NCBI RefSeq assembly: GCF_000755245.1
Contig: NZ_BBMP01000022.1
Coordinates: forward strand, 310,001-374,000
DNA from: Halococcus sediminicola
Lineage (GTDB): Archaea; Halobacteriota; Halobacteria; Halobacteriales; Halococcaceae
DNA length: 64,000 nt
Direction of reading: 5' to 3'
The notes beneath the pieces are model-generated. The model saw only the letters and a list, made by a program, of their open reading frames with translations. It was not told the DNA's origin and made no database searches. The position numbers and the translations under genes are program-made. Below are positions 35,825-44,737 of the stretch, one piece after another. Each line of letters begins with the position of its first letter. Position 1 is the stretch's first letter.

Positions 35825-37134
35825 GCTACGACCGCTCGGTGTCGGCTCCCGAGCACACGATGGAGCCGGAGACGGTCTGGCACCTCCAGATGCCCCAGAT
35901 CAGGTTCGGCCGGAACGCCGTCGGTGAACTCGGCTATCAACTCCGTGACCTCGGCGTCGCCGAGAACGCCCACGGACTGGTCATCACCGACCAGAACCTC
36001 ACCGACCTCGGCCACGCCGAGCGCGTGACCGACGAACTCCACGACGCCGGCTTCGAGACCGACACCTACGACGACGTCGAGCGCGAACCGTCCATCGCCG
36101 ACATCGACGATTGCCTCTCGTTCGTCCGTGACGAGCAGGGTGAGGGGGGCTACGATTTCTACGTGGGATTCGGCGGCGGGAGCTGCATGGACACGGCGAA
36201 GGCGACCCGTGCGGTCATCGAAAACGGCGGCGGAGCGCTCGATTACGTCGCCGAACCCACGGGCGAGGGCGAGACGCTCACCGAATCGAACGTGCCCCTG
36301 ATACTGATGCCGACGACTGCGGGCACAGGAGCCGAAACCTCGCCGGTGGCGATACTTTCCGTCGAGGAAAAGGAGGTCAAAGAGGGGATTTCGAGCAATC
36401 ACGTCCGGGCGGACGCCGCCGTCTTGGACCCCACCTTCACGACGACCCTTCCCCCGGACATCACGGCGAAGACGGCGATGGACGCGCTCGGCCACGCCAT
36501 CGAGGGCTACACGACGCACGAGTTCGACAGCCTCCTGCACGCGGGCGACCCGGCCTCGCGACCCACCTACGCCGGCCGCACGCCCGTCACGAACCAGTTC
36601 TCGGAGGCCGCGATCGACCTGCTCTCCTCGAACGTTCGACAGGTCGTGAACAACGGCGACGACATCGAGGCCCGCTCGGCGATGTTGCAAGGGGCGCTGT
36701 TCGGCGCGATTGCAGGGCTTACGGCGGGCGCGACGCTCTGTCACGCGATGGCCTACCCGGTTGGCAATAGCTACCATACCTTCCACGGCGAGACCATCGC
36801 GGTGCTCACGCCCGCGAGCACGCTCGGCTACAACGCCGCGAGCAACCCCGAACGGTTCGCGCGTCTCGCCGAGATGCTCGGGGCCGACACGTCGGGGATG
36901 AGCACCCGCGACGCGGCGATGGAAGCCAAATCGGAGTATATCCGCCTCCAGCGCGACCTGAACGTGCTGCCGAGTGGACTCGCCGACCTCGCGGGCATCA
37001 CCGAGGACGACCTCAACTGGCTCGCCGAACAGACCACCGAAACCCAGCAGCGACTGCTCCGGACGAACCCGCGGCCCGTGACGACCGAGGACGTCCACGA
37101 CATCTTCGCCGACGCACTCCACAACTGGGAGTAG
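35821..37134 (+). CDS. Iron-containing alcohol dehydrogenase, hydroxyacid-oxoacid transhydrogenase-like
   Basis: Group III alcohol dehydrogenase of 437 residues. The NAD-binding loop is GFGGGSCMD (116-124), followed by MPTTAGTGAE. Likely metal ligands are Asp221, His225 (DALGHAIEGY), His308 and His322 (CHAMAYPVGNSYHTFHGE). Overall pattern and length match the hydroxyacid-oxoacid transhydrogenase group, whose known substrate is gamma-hydroxybutyrate; BlcB/AttL of Agrobacterium is a functional comparison. Overlap with the lactonase gene by ATGA indicates a coupled pathway. Exact substrate unproven. Confidence 0.88.
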   Translation: MSYDRSVSAPEHTMEPETVWHLQMPQIRFGRNAVGELGYQLRDLGVAENAHGLVITDQNLTDLGHAERVTDELHDAGFETDTYDDVEREPSIADIDDCLSFVRDEQGEGGYDFYVGFGGGSCMDTAKATRAVIENGGGALDYVAEPTGEGETLTESNVPLILMPTTAGTGAETSPVAILSVEEKEVKEGISSNHVRADAAVLDPTFTTTLPPDITAKTAMDALGHAIEGYTTHEFDSLLHAGDPASRPTYAGRTPVTNQFSEAAIDLLSSNVRQVVNNGDDIEARSAMLQGALFGAIAGLTAGATLCHAMAYPVGNSYHTFHGETIAVLTPASTLGYNAASNPERFARLAEMLGADTSGMSTRDAAMEAKSEYIRLQRDLNVLPSGLADLAGITEDDLNWLAEQTTETQQRLLRTNPRPVTTEDVHDIFADALHNWE

Positions 37135-37265
37135 CTCTCGAGTGTCCGTGCGACGCGGTTCGTTTTCCTCCTCGTCGATCACACCGCCACGAAATCGCTC
37201 GATGTCTTCGACCCGAACGTTCTCGTGCCGTGATTGTGGTCGGTGGCTCCCAGAGATTGTACACG

Positions 37266-37276
37266 AAAGTATATGT
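37266..37276 (+). promoter_or_regulatory. TATA box of FilR1-type regulator
   Basis: AAAGTATATGT is a TATA box centred about 28 bp before the ATG at 37300, fitting a leaderless transcript. The palindrome TGTACA lies just upstream. This promoter lacks the TTTCAC/GTGAAA operator found before the two following genes. Confidence 0.5.
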
Positions 37277-37299
37277 AGTTTGGAGAACATCTAGGCGGG

Positions 37300-38157
37300 A
37301 TGACTATGAGTTCGATGATCAACGACGCCGACGGACGATCGCCGCGCGAGGATGTCGAGTTCCTCGCGCGCTCGGCCCACCGCGTCGGCGTGCTCGGCAG
37401 GCTGGCCGACCGACCCCACGAGCGGGTCGAACTACGCGAGGCCACAGGTGCATCCTCACCCACGCTCGGGCGCGTGCTCGGCGATTTCGAGGGACGGCGC
37501 TGGGTCGTCCGGCAGGGCCACCGATACGAGCTCACGCCGCTTGGGGAGTTCGTCGCCGACCGTTTCGAGGACCTCCTCGACGCGATGACGACCGAACGAA
37601 AGCTCCGGGACGTCTGGCGATGGCTACCACGCGAGATGGAGGGGTTCTCGGTCGAACTGTTCGCCGATGCGGTCGTTTCGTATCCCGGCCCTCGCTACCC
37701 CTACGAACCGGTCGAGCGCGTCACGCACCTGATAGAGCGAACGGACGCGATGTTCGGCTTCGGCACCACCGTCTTCAAGACCATCAACGTCGAGGCGGTC
37801 TGTGAGGGTGTGCTCGACGATATGACGTACGAGTACATCTACTCGCCCGACGTGTTGGAGGCGACCGTCGCCTGTGCTCCCGAGCGGGTCGCCGCCGCGG
37901 CCGCGCGCGATAATTGTACTATTCTCGTCCACGACGCGCTGCCCGACGAGGACCGCTGTGGTCTCGGCATCTTCGACGACTGTATGGGGATCTGCTGTCA
38001 CGACTCGGCAACGGGGATGCTGGAAGCCATCGTCGACACTGAATCGGCCGCCGCACGCGAGTGGGCCGTCTCAGTCTACGACCGCTATCGGGCCGAGGCC
38101 AGACCGCTCGACCCCAAGGAGGCAGAGGCGCTCGTTTCGTCACACCTCGCCTCGTGA
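37300..38157 (+). CDS. Winged-helix transcriptional regulator with FilR1-type C-terminal domain
   Basis: Regulator of 285 residues. The N-terminal winged HTH spans about 18-85 (HRVGVLGRLADRP, ASSPTLGRVLGDFEGRRWV). A middle helical linker follows. The C-terminal domain of about 150 residues has the pattern of the methanogen filament regulator FilR1 (DUF1724-like), a probable small-ligand sensor, including ILVHDALPDEDRCGLGIFDD. It is the nearest regulator to the cupin and flavin-oxidoreductase genes and the best candidate to bind their shared operator. That assignment is inference. Confidence 0.86.
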   Translation: MTMSSMINDADGRSPREDVEFLARSAHRVGVLGRLADRPHERVELREATGASSPTLGRVLGDFEGRRWVVRQGHRYELTPLGEFVADRFEDLLDAMTTERKLRDVWRWLPREMEGFSVELFADAVVSYPGPRYPYEPVERVTHLIERTDAMFGFGTTVFKTINVEAVCEGVLDDMTYEYIYSPDVLEATVACAPERVAAAAARDNCTILVHDALPDEDRCGLGIFDDCMGICCHDSATGMLEAIVDTESAAAREWAVSVYDRYRAEARPLDPKEAEALVSSHLAS

Positions 38158-38191
38158 ACGACGCGAGGGTGGCCCCGTGCCCGATCGGCGG

Positions 38192-38229
38192 TTTCACGCC
38201 GTGAAATATTTCACTAGAAATCTATACTT
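38192..38229 (+). promoter_or_regulatory. Operator/promoter copy 1 (TTTCAC triple half-site plus TATA)
   Basis: TTTCACGCCGTGAAA (38192-38206) is a perfect 6-bp-arm inverted repeat. GTGAAATATTTCAC (38201-38214) makes a second overlapping one, and CTATACTT follows as TATA box. It differs at three of 38 positions from the copy at 38768-38805, with identical spacing. Transcription should start near 38251, just before the GGAGGAG at 38253. Confidence 0.8.
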
Positions 38230-38266
38230 CATCCCCGAGTCTATCCGTGTGTGGAGGAGATGACCA

Positions 38267-38650
38267 ATGCGACAAGCGAACGAAGAGATACCGACCAAGA
38301 TCGACATCCCGAACGCCGTCGTACAGCAACAGACGGGGTTCGGCGATGCGAGCGAGTACGGCGAAATGGCCGCGGAATATTTCCGTATCACCGGCGGGAC
38401 CGATATCTCGCCACTACTCGAAGGACTGCCGGACGACCTGTGTCAGGTTCCACACTGGGGCTACATCGTCGATGGAGCCATCAACGTCCGCTACACCGAC
38501 GGCACCGAAGAGGACAGTACGGCCGGTGAGTTCGTCTACTGGCCGCCGGGACACACCGTTCGGGCCGACGAGGACTCGGAGCTTCTCCTGTTCAGTCCGA
38601 ACGAACACGAAGCCGTCTTCGACCACATGCTGGAGAAGATGAACGAGTAG
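38267..38650 (+). CDS. Cupin-domain protein
   Basis: Protein of 127 residues with a single cupin barrel in its C-terminal two-thirds (PHWGYIVDGAINVRYTDG, then GEFVYWPPGHTVRADEDSEL). A histidine in each of the two motifs is kept (PHWG, PGHTV), so metal binding is possible, but the full G(X)5HXH consensus is not present. A Shine-Dalgarno GGAGGAG lies 7 bp upstream of ATG 38267. Expression should be shared with the flavin oxidoreductase because both have the same 38-bp operator/promoter. Function not determined. Confidence 0.82.
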   Translation: MRQANEEIPTKIDIPNAVVQQQTGFGDASEYGEMAAEYFRITGGTDISPLLEGLPDDLCQVPHWGYIVDGAINVRYTDGTEEDSTAGEFVYWPPGHTVRADEDSELLLFSPNEHEAVFDHMLEKMNE

Positions 38651-38767
38651 TCCCCGGTCAGCAACACCTCTTTTTCGATCGATGCCGAACGGCTACCCTA
38701 ACAACTGATGCCGGCTCGTTTGCCTGTATTACCCACCGAGATCGTGGCCTCTCACAGAGACGAGCGT

Positions 38768-38805
38768 TTTCACACCGTGAAACATTTCACTAGGAATCTA
38801 TACTT
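38768..38805 (+). promoter_or_regulatory. Operator/promoter copy 2 (TTTCAC triple half-site plus TATA)
   Basis: TTTCACACCGTGAAA (38768-38782), third half-site TTTCAC (38785-38790) and CTATACTT (38798-38805) repeat copy 1 with only three substitutions: one in the first spacer, one in the second spacer and one upstream of TATA. All half-site bases are unchanged. It drives the flavin oxidoreductase, whose GGAGGT ribosome site is at 38833. Confidence 0.8.
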
Positions 38806-38845
38806 TCCGCCGACGAGTAGTCACTTCTCGTTGGAGGTACCAGCG

Positions 38846-40243
38846 ATGGCAACAGAGCGACACCGACTGGACGAAACGGCAGTGAACGAGTTCGACGAGG
38901 GGTTCCGCGGGGAGGTCATCGGGCAGAAGGCGGCGGGATACGACGACGCGCGCGTGATATACAACGCGATGATCGACAAGCGCCCGGCGCTCATCGCGCG
39001 GTGTGTCGACGTCGCAGACGTGGTGGCGGCCGTGAACTTCGGCCGCGAGCACGACCTCGACATCGCGGTTCGCAGCGGCGGCCACAACGGTCCGGGTCTC
39101 GCGCTGGTCGACGACGGCATCGTCGTCGACCTCTCCGAGATGACCGGCGTCCACGTCGATCCGGAGGCGAAGACCGCACGGGTCGAACCCGGCTGCACGT
39201 GGGGTGACGTCGACCACGCGACCCACGCCTTCGGGCTGGCGACCGTCAGTGGAATTATCTCCACGACCGGCGTCGGCGGTCTGACGCTGGGTGGTGGGCA
39301 CGGCTACCTCACCCGAAAACACGGGTTGACCATCGACAACCTACTCTCGGCGGACGTCGTACTGGCCGACGGACGGCTGGTCCACGCGAGCGCCGATGAA
39401 CACGAGGACCTGTTCTGGGCGCTGCGCGGCGGCGGTGGCAACTTCGGCGTGGTCACCTCCTTCGAGTTTCGACTTCACGAGGTCGAAACGGTGGTCGCCG
39501 GACCGCTGTTCTGGCCGATCGAGGAACTCGAATCGACCATGCGCTGGTATCGTGACTGGCTCGCCCAGACACCGGAGGACGTCTACGCCTTCTATCTCGT
39601 CGCCGAGGTGCCGGGCGATCCGTTCCCGCCGGAGATCCACGGCGAGAACATCTGCGGGCTAGTGTGGTGTTATCTGGGACCGGAAGACGACATCGACGAG
39701 ATACTTCAGCCGGCACGCGAGGTCGCAGAGCCGCTGTTCGAACACGTCGGCGCGATGCCCTACACGGCGCTCCAGGGGTTGTTCGACGGTCTCTACCCGC
39801 CCGGCGACCAGTGGTACTGGAAGGGCAACTTCGTCGATGAACTGACCGACGACGCCATCGCCGAACACGAGCGCTTCGCCGCGGTGCCGACACCACAGTC
39901 GACGATGCATCTCTATCCCATCGACGGTGCCGTCCACGACGTCGCCTCCGACGCGACGGCGTGGAACAGGCGCGACGCCAACTGGTCGATGGTCATCGCG
40001 GGCGTCGCCCCGGACCCCGACGAGCGAGAGACCATCACCGACTGGGCCCGCGACTACTGGGAAGCACTACACACCCATTCGGCCAGCGGCGCGTACGTCA
40101 ACTTCCTGATGGAGGAGGGCGAAGAGCGGATTCGGGCCACCTACGGCGACAACTACGAGCGCCTCCAAGCGGTCAAAGCCGAGTACGACCCCGAGAACGT
40201 CTTTCACGTGAACCAGAACGTGAAGCCCGCACCGGTCGAGTGA
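38846..40243 (+). CDS. FAD-linked oxidoreductase with BBE domain
   Basis: Flavoprotein of 465 residues in the berberine-bridge/PCMH family. The FAD-binding domain has IAVRSGGHNGPG, whose His is the usual 8-alpha-histidyl FAD site, and GGLTLGGGHGYLTRKHGLT. The C-terminal BBE segment ends YDPENVFHVNQNV. These enzymes oxidise sugars, alcohols or alkaloid-like compounds with O2. A second covalent cysteine, as in GOOX-type enzymes, may be in VEPGCTWGDV. Start at 38846 follows the Shine-Dalgarno GGAGGT. The in-frame extension upstream covers the operator and is rejected. Confidence 0.9.
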   Translation: MATERHRLDETAVNEFDEGFRGEVIGQKAAGYDDARVIYNAMIDKRPALIARCVDVADVVAAVNFGREHDLDIAVRSGGHNGPGLALVDDGIVVDLSEMTGVHVDPEAKTARVEPGCTWGDVDHATHAFGLATVSGIISTTGVGGLTLGGGHGYLTRKHGLTIDNLLSADVVLADGRLVHASADEHEDLFWALRGGGGNFGVVTSFEFRLHEVETVVAGPLFWPIEELESTMRWYRDWLAQTPEDVYAFYLVAEVPGDPFPPEIHGENICGLVWCYLGPEDDIDEILQPAREVAEPLFEHVGAMPYTALQGLFDGLYPPGDQWYWKGNFVDELTDDAIAEHERFAAVPTPQSTMHLYPIDGAVHDVASDATAWNRRDANWSMVIAGVAPDPDERETITDWARDYWEALHTHSASGAYVNFLMEEGEERIRATYGDNYERLQAVKAEYDPENVFHVNQNVKPAPVE

Positions 40244-40267
40244 CCGCCCGTCCGGGAGACCGCTCGT

Positions 40268-41956
40268 TCAGGCGTGTTCCCCGATGTTCTCGCTGTCGCG
40301 GAGGCTCGCCCGCCTGACCTTCCCGGTCTCGGTCTTCGGCAACTCCTCGACGAACGCCACTTCGCGTGGATACTCGTAGGCCGCGAGGCGCTCTTTGACG
40401 TGTGTCTGTAGCTCCTCGCGGAGTGCCGCCGACGGTTCGTGGCCGTCGGCGAGCACCACGAACGCCTTCGGGATCTCGCCGCGCTCGTCGTCGGGCACGC
40501 CGATGACCGCTCCGTCGGCGACCGCCGTGTGGCCTGCGAGGCTCTCTTCGACCTCCTCCGGGCCGATGCGATAGCCCGCCGAGATGATGACGTCGTCCTT
40601 CCGGCTCTTGAACGTCACGTACCCCTCGGCATCCATCGATCCCAGATCCTCGGTGAGCAGCCAACCATTGCGGACTTTCCGGTCAGTGCGCTCTGGCTTG
40701 CCCCAGTATTCCTTGAAACACACCGGGTTGCCGTCGTATCGAACGGCGATTTCGCCCGTATCACCGGTCTCGACGGTGGCTTCGGCGGTTTCGGGGTCGA
40801 CGATTGCGACCTCCATGCCGGGGGCGGCCCGCCCCATCTTGCCCTCGCGGAACTCGGTCAGAACTGTGCAGTCGCCGATAGTGAGGTTCGCCTCCGTCTG
40901 TCCATATCCCTCGTGGACCGCCGCGCCGGCGAAGGTCTCTTCGGCCCAGTCGACGATGGACTGACCGAGCGACTCGCCGCCGCTGGCGATGGTCCGCAAG
41001 TCGGCGACGTCGTACTCGGGTGATTCGACCTGCATCATCATCCGAAGCGCGGTCGGCGGCGCGAAGTAGTTCGTCACCTCGTACTTCTCGATCAGTTCGA
41101 ACGCTTTCTCGGCGTCGAACGGTCCGCCGGCGTAGGCGAGTACGGGTTTTCCGTAGTAGAGCGCCGGAAAGAGCACGTCGAACAGCGAGGCGACCCACGC
41201 CCACTCCGAGGGCGTCCAGAAGACGTCCGCATCGTTCAGTTCCACGTTGCAGAAGGTGGTGAGAAAGAGCGGGAGGTGGCCCAGGAGGACGCGATGGGCG
41301 TGGCGCACGCCCTTCGGTTCGCCGGTCGTCCCCGAGGTGTAGATGACGATGGCGTCGTCTTCGGCTTCCGTCTCCCGGGTCTCGAACTCGCTCGAAATGC
41401 CGTCGATGGCGTCCCAGAGGTCGGTTTCGTTCTTCTCGGCTGTGGCGTCCACCGTGACGACCGTCGCCAGCGAATCGCACTCGTCGCGTACCTCGCGCAG
41501 CGCATCGACGTTCGATCCGTCGGCGATACACGCCACCGCACCGCTGTCGCCGAGGCGATAGGAAAGCGCGTCGGGCCCGAAGAGCGTGCTCAGCGGGACC
41601 GATACCGCGCCGAGTTTCCACGCCGCGACGTGGGCGAAGACGGTTTCGGGCTTCTGTGGGGCGTTCACGCCCACCCGGTCGCCGCGCTCGACACCCTGTT
41701 CGTGGAGGTAGTTCGCCAGCCGGTTCGAGATGTCTCGTAACTCGTCGAAGGTGTACGACCGCTCCTCGCCGGCCTCGGTCTCGGCGTACAGTGCCACTCT
41801 GTCCTCTCCGGCCCATCGGTCACAGAGATAGCTCGCCATGTTGAATGTGTGAGGGATCTCCCACTCGAAGTCGTCGTGGAGTCGGTCGTAGCTCTCCCAG
41901 TCGTCCTCGTAGAAGTGATAGGCGGCGAGGCGTTCCGTGTCGGATTCGTTGGTCAT
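40268..41956 (-). CDS. Acyl-CoA synthetase (AMP-forming)
   Basis: Ligase of 562 residues activating a carboxylic acid to its CoA thioester. Motifs: P-loop-like YTSGTTGEPKG, EGYGQTEAN, and the hinge region FKSRKDDVIISAGYRIGPEEVE with the late catalytic lysine in PKTETGKVRR. The group resembles medium-chain or acetate-like acyl-CoA synthetases of haloarchaea. Convergent with the flavin oxidoreductase (24-bp gap). A catabolic link is possible but unproven. Confidence 0.92.
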   Translation of the reverse strand: MTNESDTERLAAYHFYEDDWESYDRLHDDFEWEIPHTFNMASYLCDRWAGEDRVALYAETEAGEERSYTFDELRDISNRLANYLHEQGVERGDRVGVNAPQKPETVFAHVAAWKLGAVSVPLSTLFGPDALSYRLGDSGAVACIADGSNVDALREVRDECDSLATVVTVDATAEKNETDLWDAIDGISSEFETRETEAEDDAIVIYTSGTTGEPKGVRHAHRVLLGHLPLFLTTFCNVELNDADVFWTPSEWAWVASLFDVLFPALYYGKPVLAYAGGPFDAEKAFELIEKYEVTNYFAPPTALRMMMQVESPEYDVADLRTIASGGESLGQSIVDWAEETFAGAAVHEGYGQTEANLTIGDCTVLTEFREGKMGRAAPGMEVAIVDPETAEATVETGDTGEIAVRYDGNPVCFKEYWGKPERTDRKVRNGWLLTEDLGSMDAEGYVTFKSRKDDVIISAGYRIGPEEVEESLAGHTAVADGAVIGVPDDERGEIPKAFVVLADGHEPSAALREELQTHVKERLAAYEYPREVAFVEELPKTETGKVRRASLRDSENIGEHA

Positions 41957-42071
41957 CGGTATCGATCCCCATAGCAGTACGGCTGGGGACGTCATAAAAC
42001 TCCGTGCCGGTCGCTCCTCGACGTCACCGGATGACGACAGACTCTTGAGACGCCGCGCGCGTTGTAGGTCC

Positions 42072-42845
42072 ATGAAAGCCGTCGTGCTGGCCGCCGGCGA
42101 GGGCACGCGCCTCCGGCCGCTGACCGAGGAGAAACCGAAGGGGATGGTCGAAGTCGACGGTAAACCCATCCTCACGCACTGTTTCGAGCAGTTGGCCGAA
42201 CTCGGCGCGACCGAACTGCTCGTCGTCGTCGGCTATCGCAAGGAGGCCATCATCGAACACTACGGCGACGAGTTCGAGGGCGTACCCATCACCTACACCC
42301 ACCAGCGCGAGCAGGCCGGCCTCGCCCACGCCCTCCTGACCGTCGAGGAGCACATCGACGAGGACTTCATGCTCATCCTCGGCGACAACATCTTCAACGC
42401 GAATCTCACCGACGTCGTCGACCGCCAGCGCGAGGACCGCGCCGACGCCGCCTTCCTCGTCGAGGAAGTGCCGATGGAGGAGGCCAACCGGTATGGCGTC
42501 TGTGACACCAACGACTACGGCGAGGTCACCGACGTCATCGAAAAACCCGACGACCCACCGACGAACCTCGTGCTCACGGGCTTCTATACCTTCACACCCG
42601 CCATCTTCCACGCCTGCCACCTCGTCCAGCCCTCCGCCCGCGGCGAGTACGAACTCTCGGAGGCCGTCGACCTGCTCCTGCGCTCGGGCCGGACCATCGA
42701 CGCCGTGCGGATGGACGGCTGGCGCATCGACGTCGGTTATCCAGAAGACAGGGACGAAGCCGAACGCAGACTCCAAGCCGCACGTGGCGACCTCGAATCG
42801 GAAGGCGAGGCGAGCGCCGACGCCGCCGTGGACGCCGAAGAGTAG
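42072..42845 (+). CDS. Sugar-1-phosphate nucleotidyltransferase
   Basis: Protein of 257 residues that activates a sugar phosphate with NTP. It begins MKAVVLAAGEGTRLRPLTEE, then KPKGMVEV. It continues with LGDNIFNANL (Mg/substrate) and EKPDDPPTNLVLTGFY. The size and sequence match AglF-type glucose-1-phosphate uridylyltransferases and RmlA-like enzymes of haloarchaea. No left-handed helix domain, in contrast to the enzyme at 47839. The stop abuts the convergent epimerase gene at 42846. Confidence 0.9.
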   Translation: MKAVVLAAGEGTRLRPLTEEKPKGMVEVDGKPILTHCFEQLAELGATELLVVVGYRKEAIIEHYGDEFEGVPITYTHQREQAGLAHALLTVEEHIDEDFMLILGDNIFNANLTDVVDRQREDRADAAFLVEEVPMEEANRYGVCDTNDYGEVTDVIEKPDDPPTNLVLTGFYTFTPAIFHACHLVQPSARGEYELSEAVDLLLRSGRTIDAVRMDGWRIDVGYPEDRDEAERRLQAARGDLESEGEASADAAVDAEE

Positions 42846-43814
42846 CTACGTCTGCAACCGCTCTCGTACCGTGTCTTCGAGCGAGTGCTCGACGCTCCAG
42901 CCGAGTGTTTCGCGGGTGCGCGTCGTATCGACCGGGAACCGATCGACCAGCGTCTCGCCCGAGCGTGGGTTTTCCACCAATTCGACGTCCACCTCGACGT
43001 CGCGCTCCTCGCTCGCGACGCGGGCGACGAGTTCGGCGATTGCCATCACGCTCGGGTCCTCGTCGCTCCCGAGTTCGTACTTTTCGACGCCTGTGTCGCC
43101 GGCGGCGAGCTGGTCGACCATCCGCTCGGCGCTCCTGACGTACGCCCGGGCGACGTCCTCCACGTGGATGTAGTTGCGCGACTGACTGCCCGGTTCGTAC
43201 ACAGTCAGGGTCTCGCCGGCGAGCGCGCGGTCGAGGAAGAAGTTCGTGACGGTGCCCTTCGAGACGCGCTCGCCGTCGATTTCGTGGTCACCGTAGAGGT
43301 TCGACTTCAAGAAGAGGTGTGCTGGGAACGTCCCGTCGGCGAGGTCCTCGATGGCGTGCTCGTTCAGCAGTTTGGTCCGACCGTACCAGTTGAGCGGATT
43401 TCGAGAATGGTCGACGGTGATGGGGAACGCTTCAGGGTCGCCGACGGTCGCCATGCTGAACGGAAAGACCAGTCCTGTACCCGTCTTCCGACAGTACCAC
43501 GCCACGTTCTCGGTGCCCTGTACGTTGACCTCGTAGGCGAGGTCCTGGCGATTTTCGCAGTCGGGAACCCCCGAAAGTGCGGCCAGATGCATCACGATGT
43601 CCGCGCCCGCGAATGCTTCTTCGACCCGCCCTCGGTCGCGCACGTCGACGTGCTCGACGGTCACGTCGCCGATCGCCCGAACGTCGCCCAGATAGAAATT
43701 GTCGAGCGCCGTCACCTCCCAGTCGGGGTAGGCAGCAGTGAGCTTGTCGACCACGCAACTGCCGATGTAGCCCGCCGCGCCGGTCACGGCGATAGTGGGG
43801 ATATCGGCCGTCAT
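42846..43814 (-). CDS. NAD-dependent epimerase/dehydratase (extended SDR)
   Basis: Nucleotide-sugar SDR of 322 residues. NAD motif TGAAGYIGS, active-site region FPFSMATVGDP with catalytic NWYGRTK (Tyr-x3-Lys). The region SRNYIHVEDVARAYV is the usual extended-SDR signature. A polar middle segment (LKSNLYGDHEIDGERVSKG) may bind the sugar. Last gene of a three-SDR operon with 4-bp overlaps. Confidence 0.88.
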   Translation of the reverse strand: MTADIPTIAVTGAAGYIGSCVVDKLTAAYPDWEVTALDNFYLGDVRAIGDVTVEHVDVRDRGRVEEAFAGADIVMHLAALSGVPDCENRQDLAYEVNVQGTENVAWYCRKTGTGLVFPFSMATVGDPEAFPITVDHSRNPLNWYGRTKLLNEHAIEDLADGTFPAHLFLKSNLYGDHEIDGERVSKGTVTNFFLDRALAGETLTVYEPGSQSRNYIHVEDVARAYVRSAERMVDQLAAGDTGVEKYELGSDEDPSVMAIAELVARVASEERDVEVDVELVENPRSGETLVDRFPVDTTRTRETLGWSVEHSLEDTVRERLQT

Positions 43815-44737
43815 CCGCGGAACCTCCGGGCGAGATCGTCGACGCCCTCGCGGAGGGTGGTCTCGGGGTCGAAGCCCGTCTCGCCCACACGGTCGAAGTT
43901 CACGTGATAGGACGGTCCGGGGTGTTCGTCTTCGAGGTATGTCACGTCGACTGCATCGATTGCCTCGCTAATGAGTGTGGCGACGTCCTCGATCCGGTAG
44001 TTCTCGTCGTTCGCACCGACGTTGTAGACGGGTTCCGACCAGCTTTCCGGTTCGAGCGCCGCCGCGCGGTAGGCACGTGCGGCATCCCGAACGTGGATGA
44101 AGGGTCGCCAGTTCGAACCGTCGCCGTAGACGGTGAGCGGTCGGCCGGTGAGCGCGCGGAAGACGAACTGGTTGACGACGAGATTGAACCGGATGCCCGG
44201 TGCGTCGCCGTAGACGGTGCTCAGGCGCAGCGCCGTCCCGCTCATCCCGTGCTCGTCGGCGTACTCGGCGAGGAGCTTCTCGGATTCGTGTTTGGTCTCG
44301 GCGTAGGGATTGATCGGGTCCGGGTCGGTCTCCTCGTCGATGTCGGTGCTCGTCGCTCGTCCATAAATATTGCACGAGGAGGCGAGCACGGTGCGTGTGA
44401 CACCCGTCTTTCCGGCGGCGGTCAGCACGTTTCGGGTCCCCTCCAGATTGGTCGCGTAGGTCTGCTCGCGGCGGTCGTGGGTGCTGTCCGCGCCGGTGAT
44501 GGCCGCCAGATGGACGACCGTATCGACGTCTCTGACGGCGCTCTCGACGTCGCCGTACTCGCGGACGTCGCCCTGCCGGAACTCGCACTCCTCGACACAG
44601 CCCATCAGGTTCCGTGGCGACCCGGTCGAGAGGTCGTCGAGCACCACCGTTCGATTCACGCGATCGTCGTCGACCAAGAGGGGCACGAGCGCGCTGCCGA
44701 TGTAGCCACAGCCGCCGGTGACGAGCAGGTCGGTCAC
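43811..44737 (-). CDS. NAD-dependent epimerase/dehydratase (UDP-glucose 4-epimerase-like)
   Basis: Extended SDR of 308 residues: TGGCGYIGSAL, LASSCNIYG with NPYAETK as catalytic Tyr-x3-Lys, and RPFIHVRDAARAY. Resembles GalE-like sugar epimerases or nucleotide-sugar dehydratases; the exact substrate cannot be read. Overlaps its neighbours by four bases on both sides (ATGA). Confidence 0.88.
   Translation of the reverse strand: MTDLLVTGGCGYIGSALVPLLVDDDRVNRTVVLDDLSTGSPRNLMGCVEECEFRQGDVREYGDVESAVRDVDTVVHLAAITGADSTHDRREQTYATNLEGTRNVLTAAGKTGVTRTVLASSCNIYGRATSTDIDEETDPDPINPYAETKHESEKLLAEYADEHGMSGTALRLSTVYGDAPGIRFNLVVNQFVFRALTGRPLTVYGDGSNWRPFIHVRDAARAYRAAALEPESWSEPVYNVGANDENYRIEDVATLISEAIDAVDVTYLEDEHPGPSYHVNFDRVGETGFDPETTLREGVDDLARRFRG

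Noticed and set aside
35773-37290. Long minus-strand open frame opposite the alcohol dehydrogenase
   Set aside because: GC-rich codon usage keeps the antisense frame open. The product lacks domains, whereas the plus-strand frame has full dehydrogenase motifs.
37135-37299. Possible remnant gene between the alcohol dehydrogenase and the FilR1-type regulator
   Set aside because: A minus-strand reading has a short protein-like patch (HENVRVEDIERFRGG) but no start, stop or family match strong enough to call a pseudogene.
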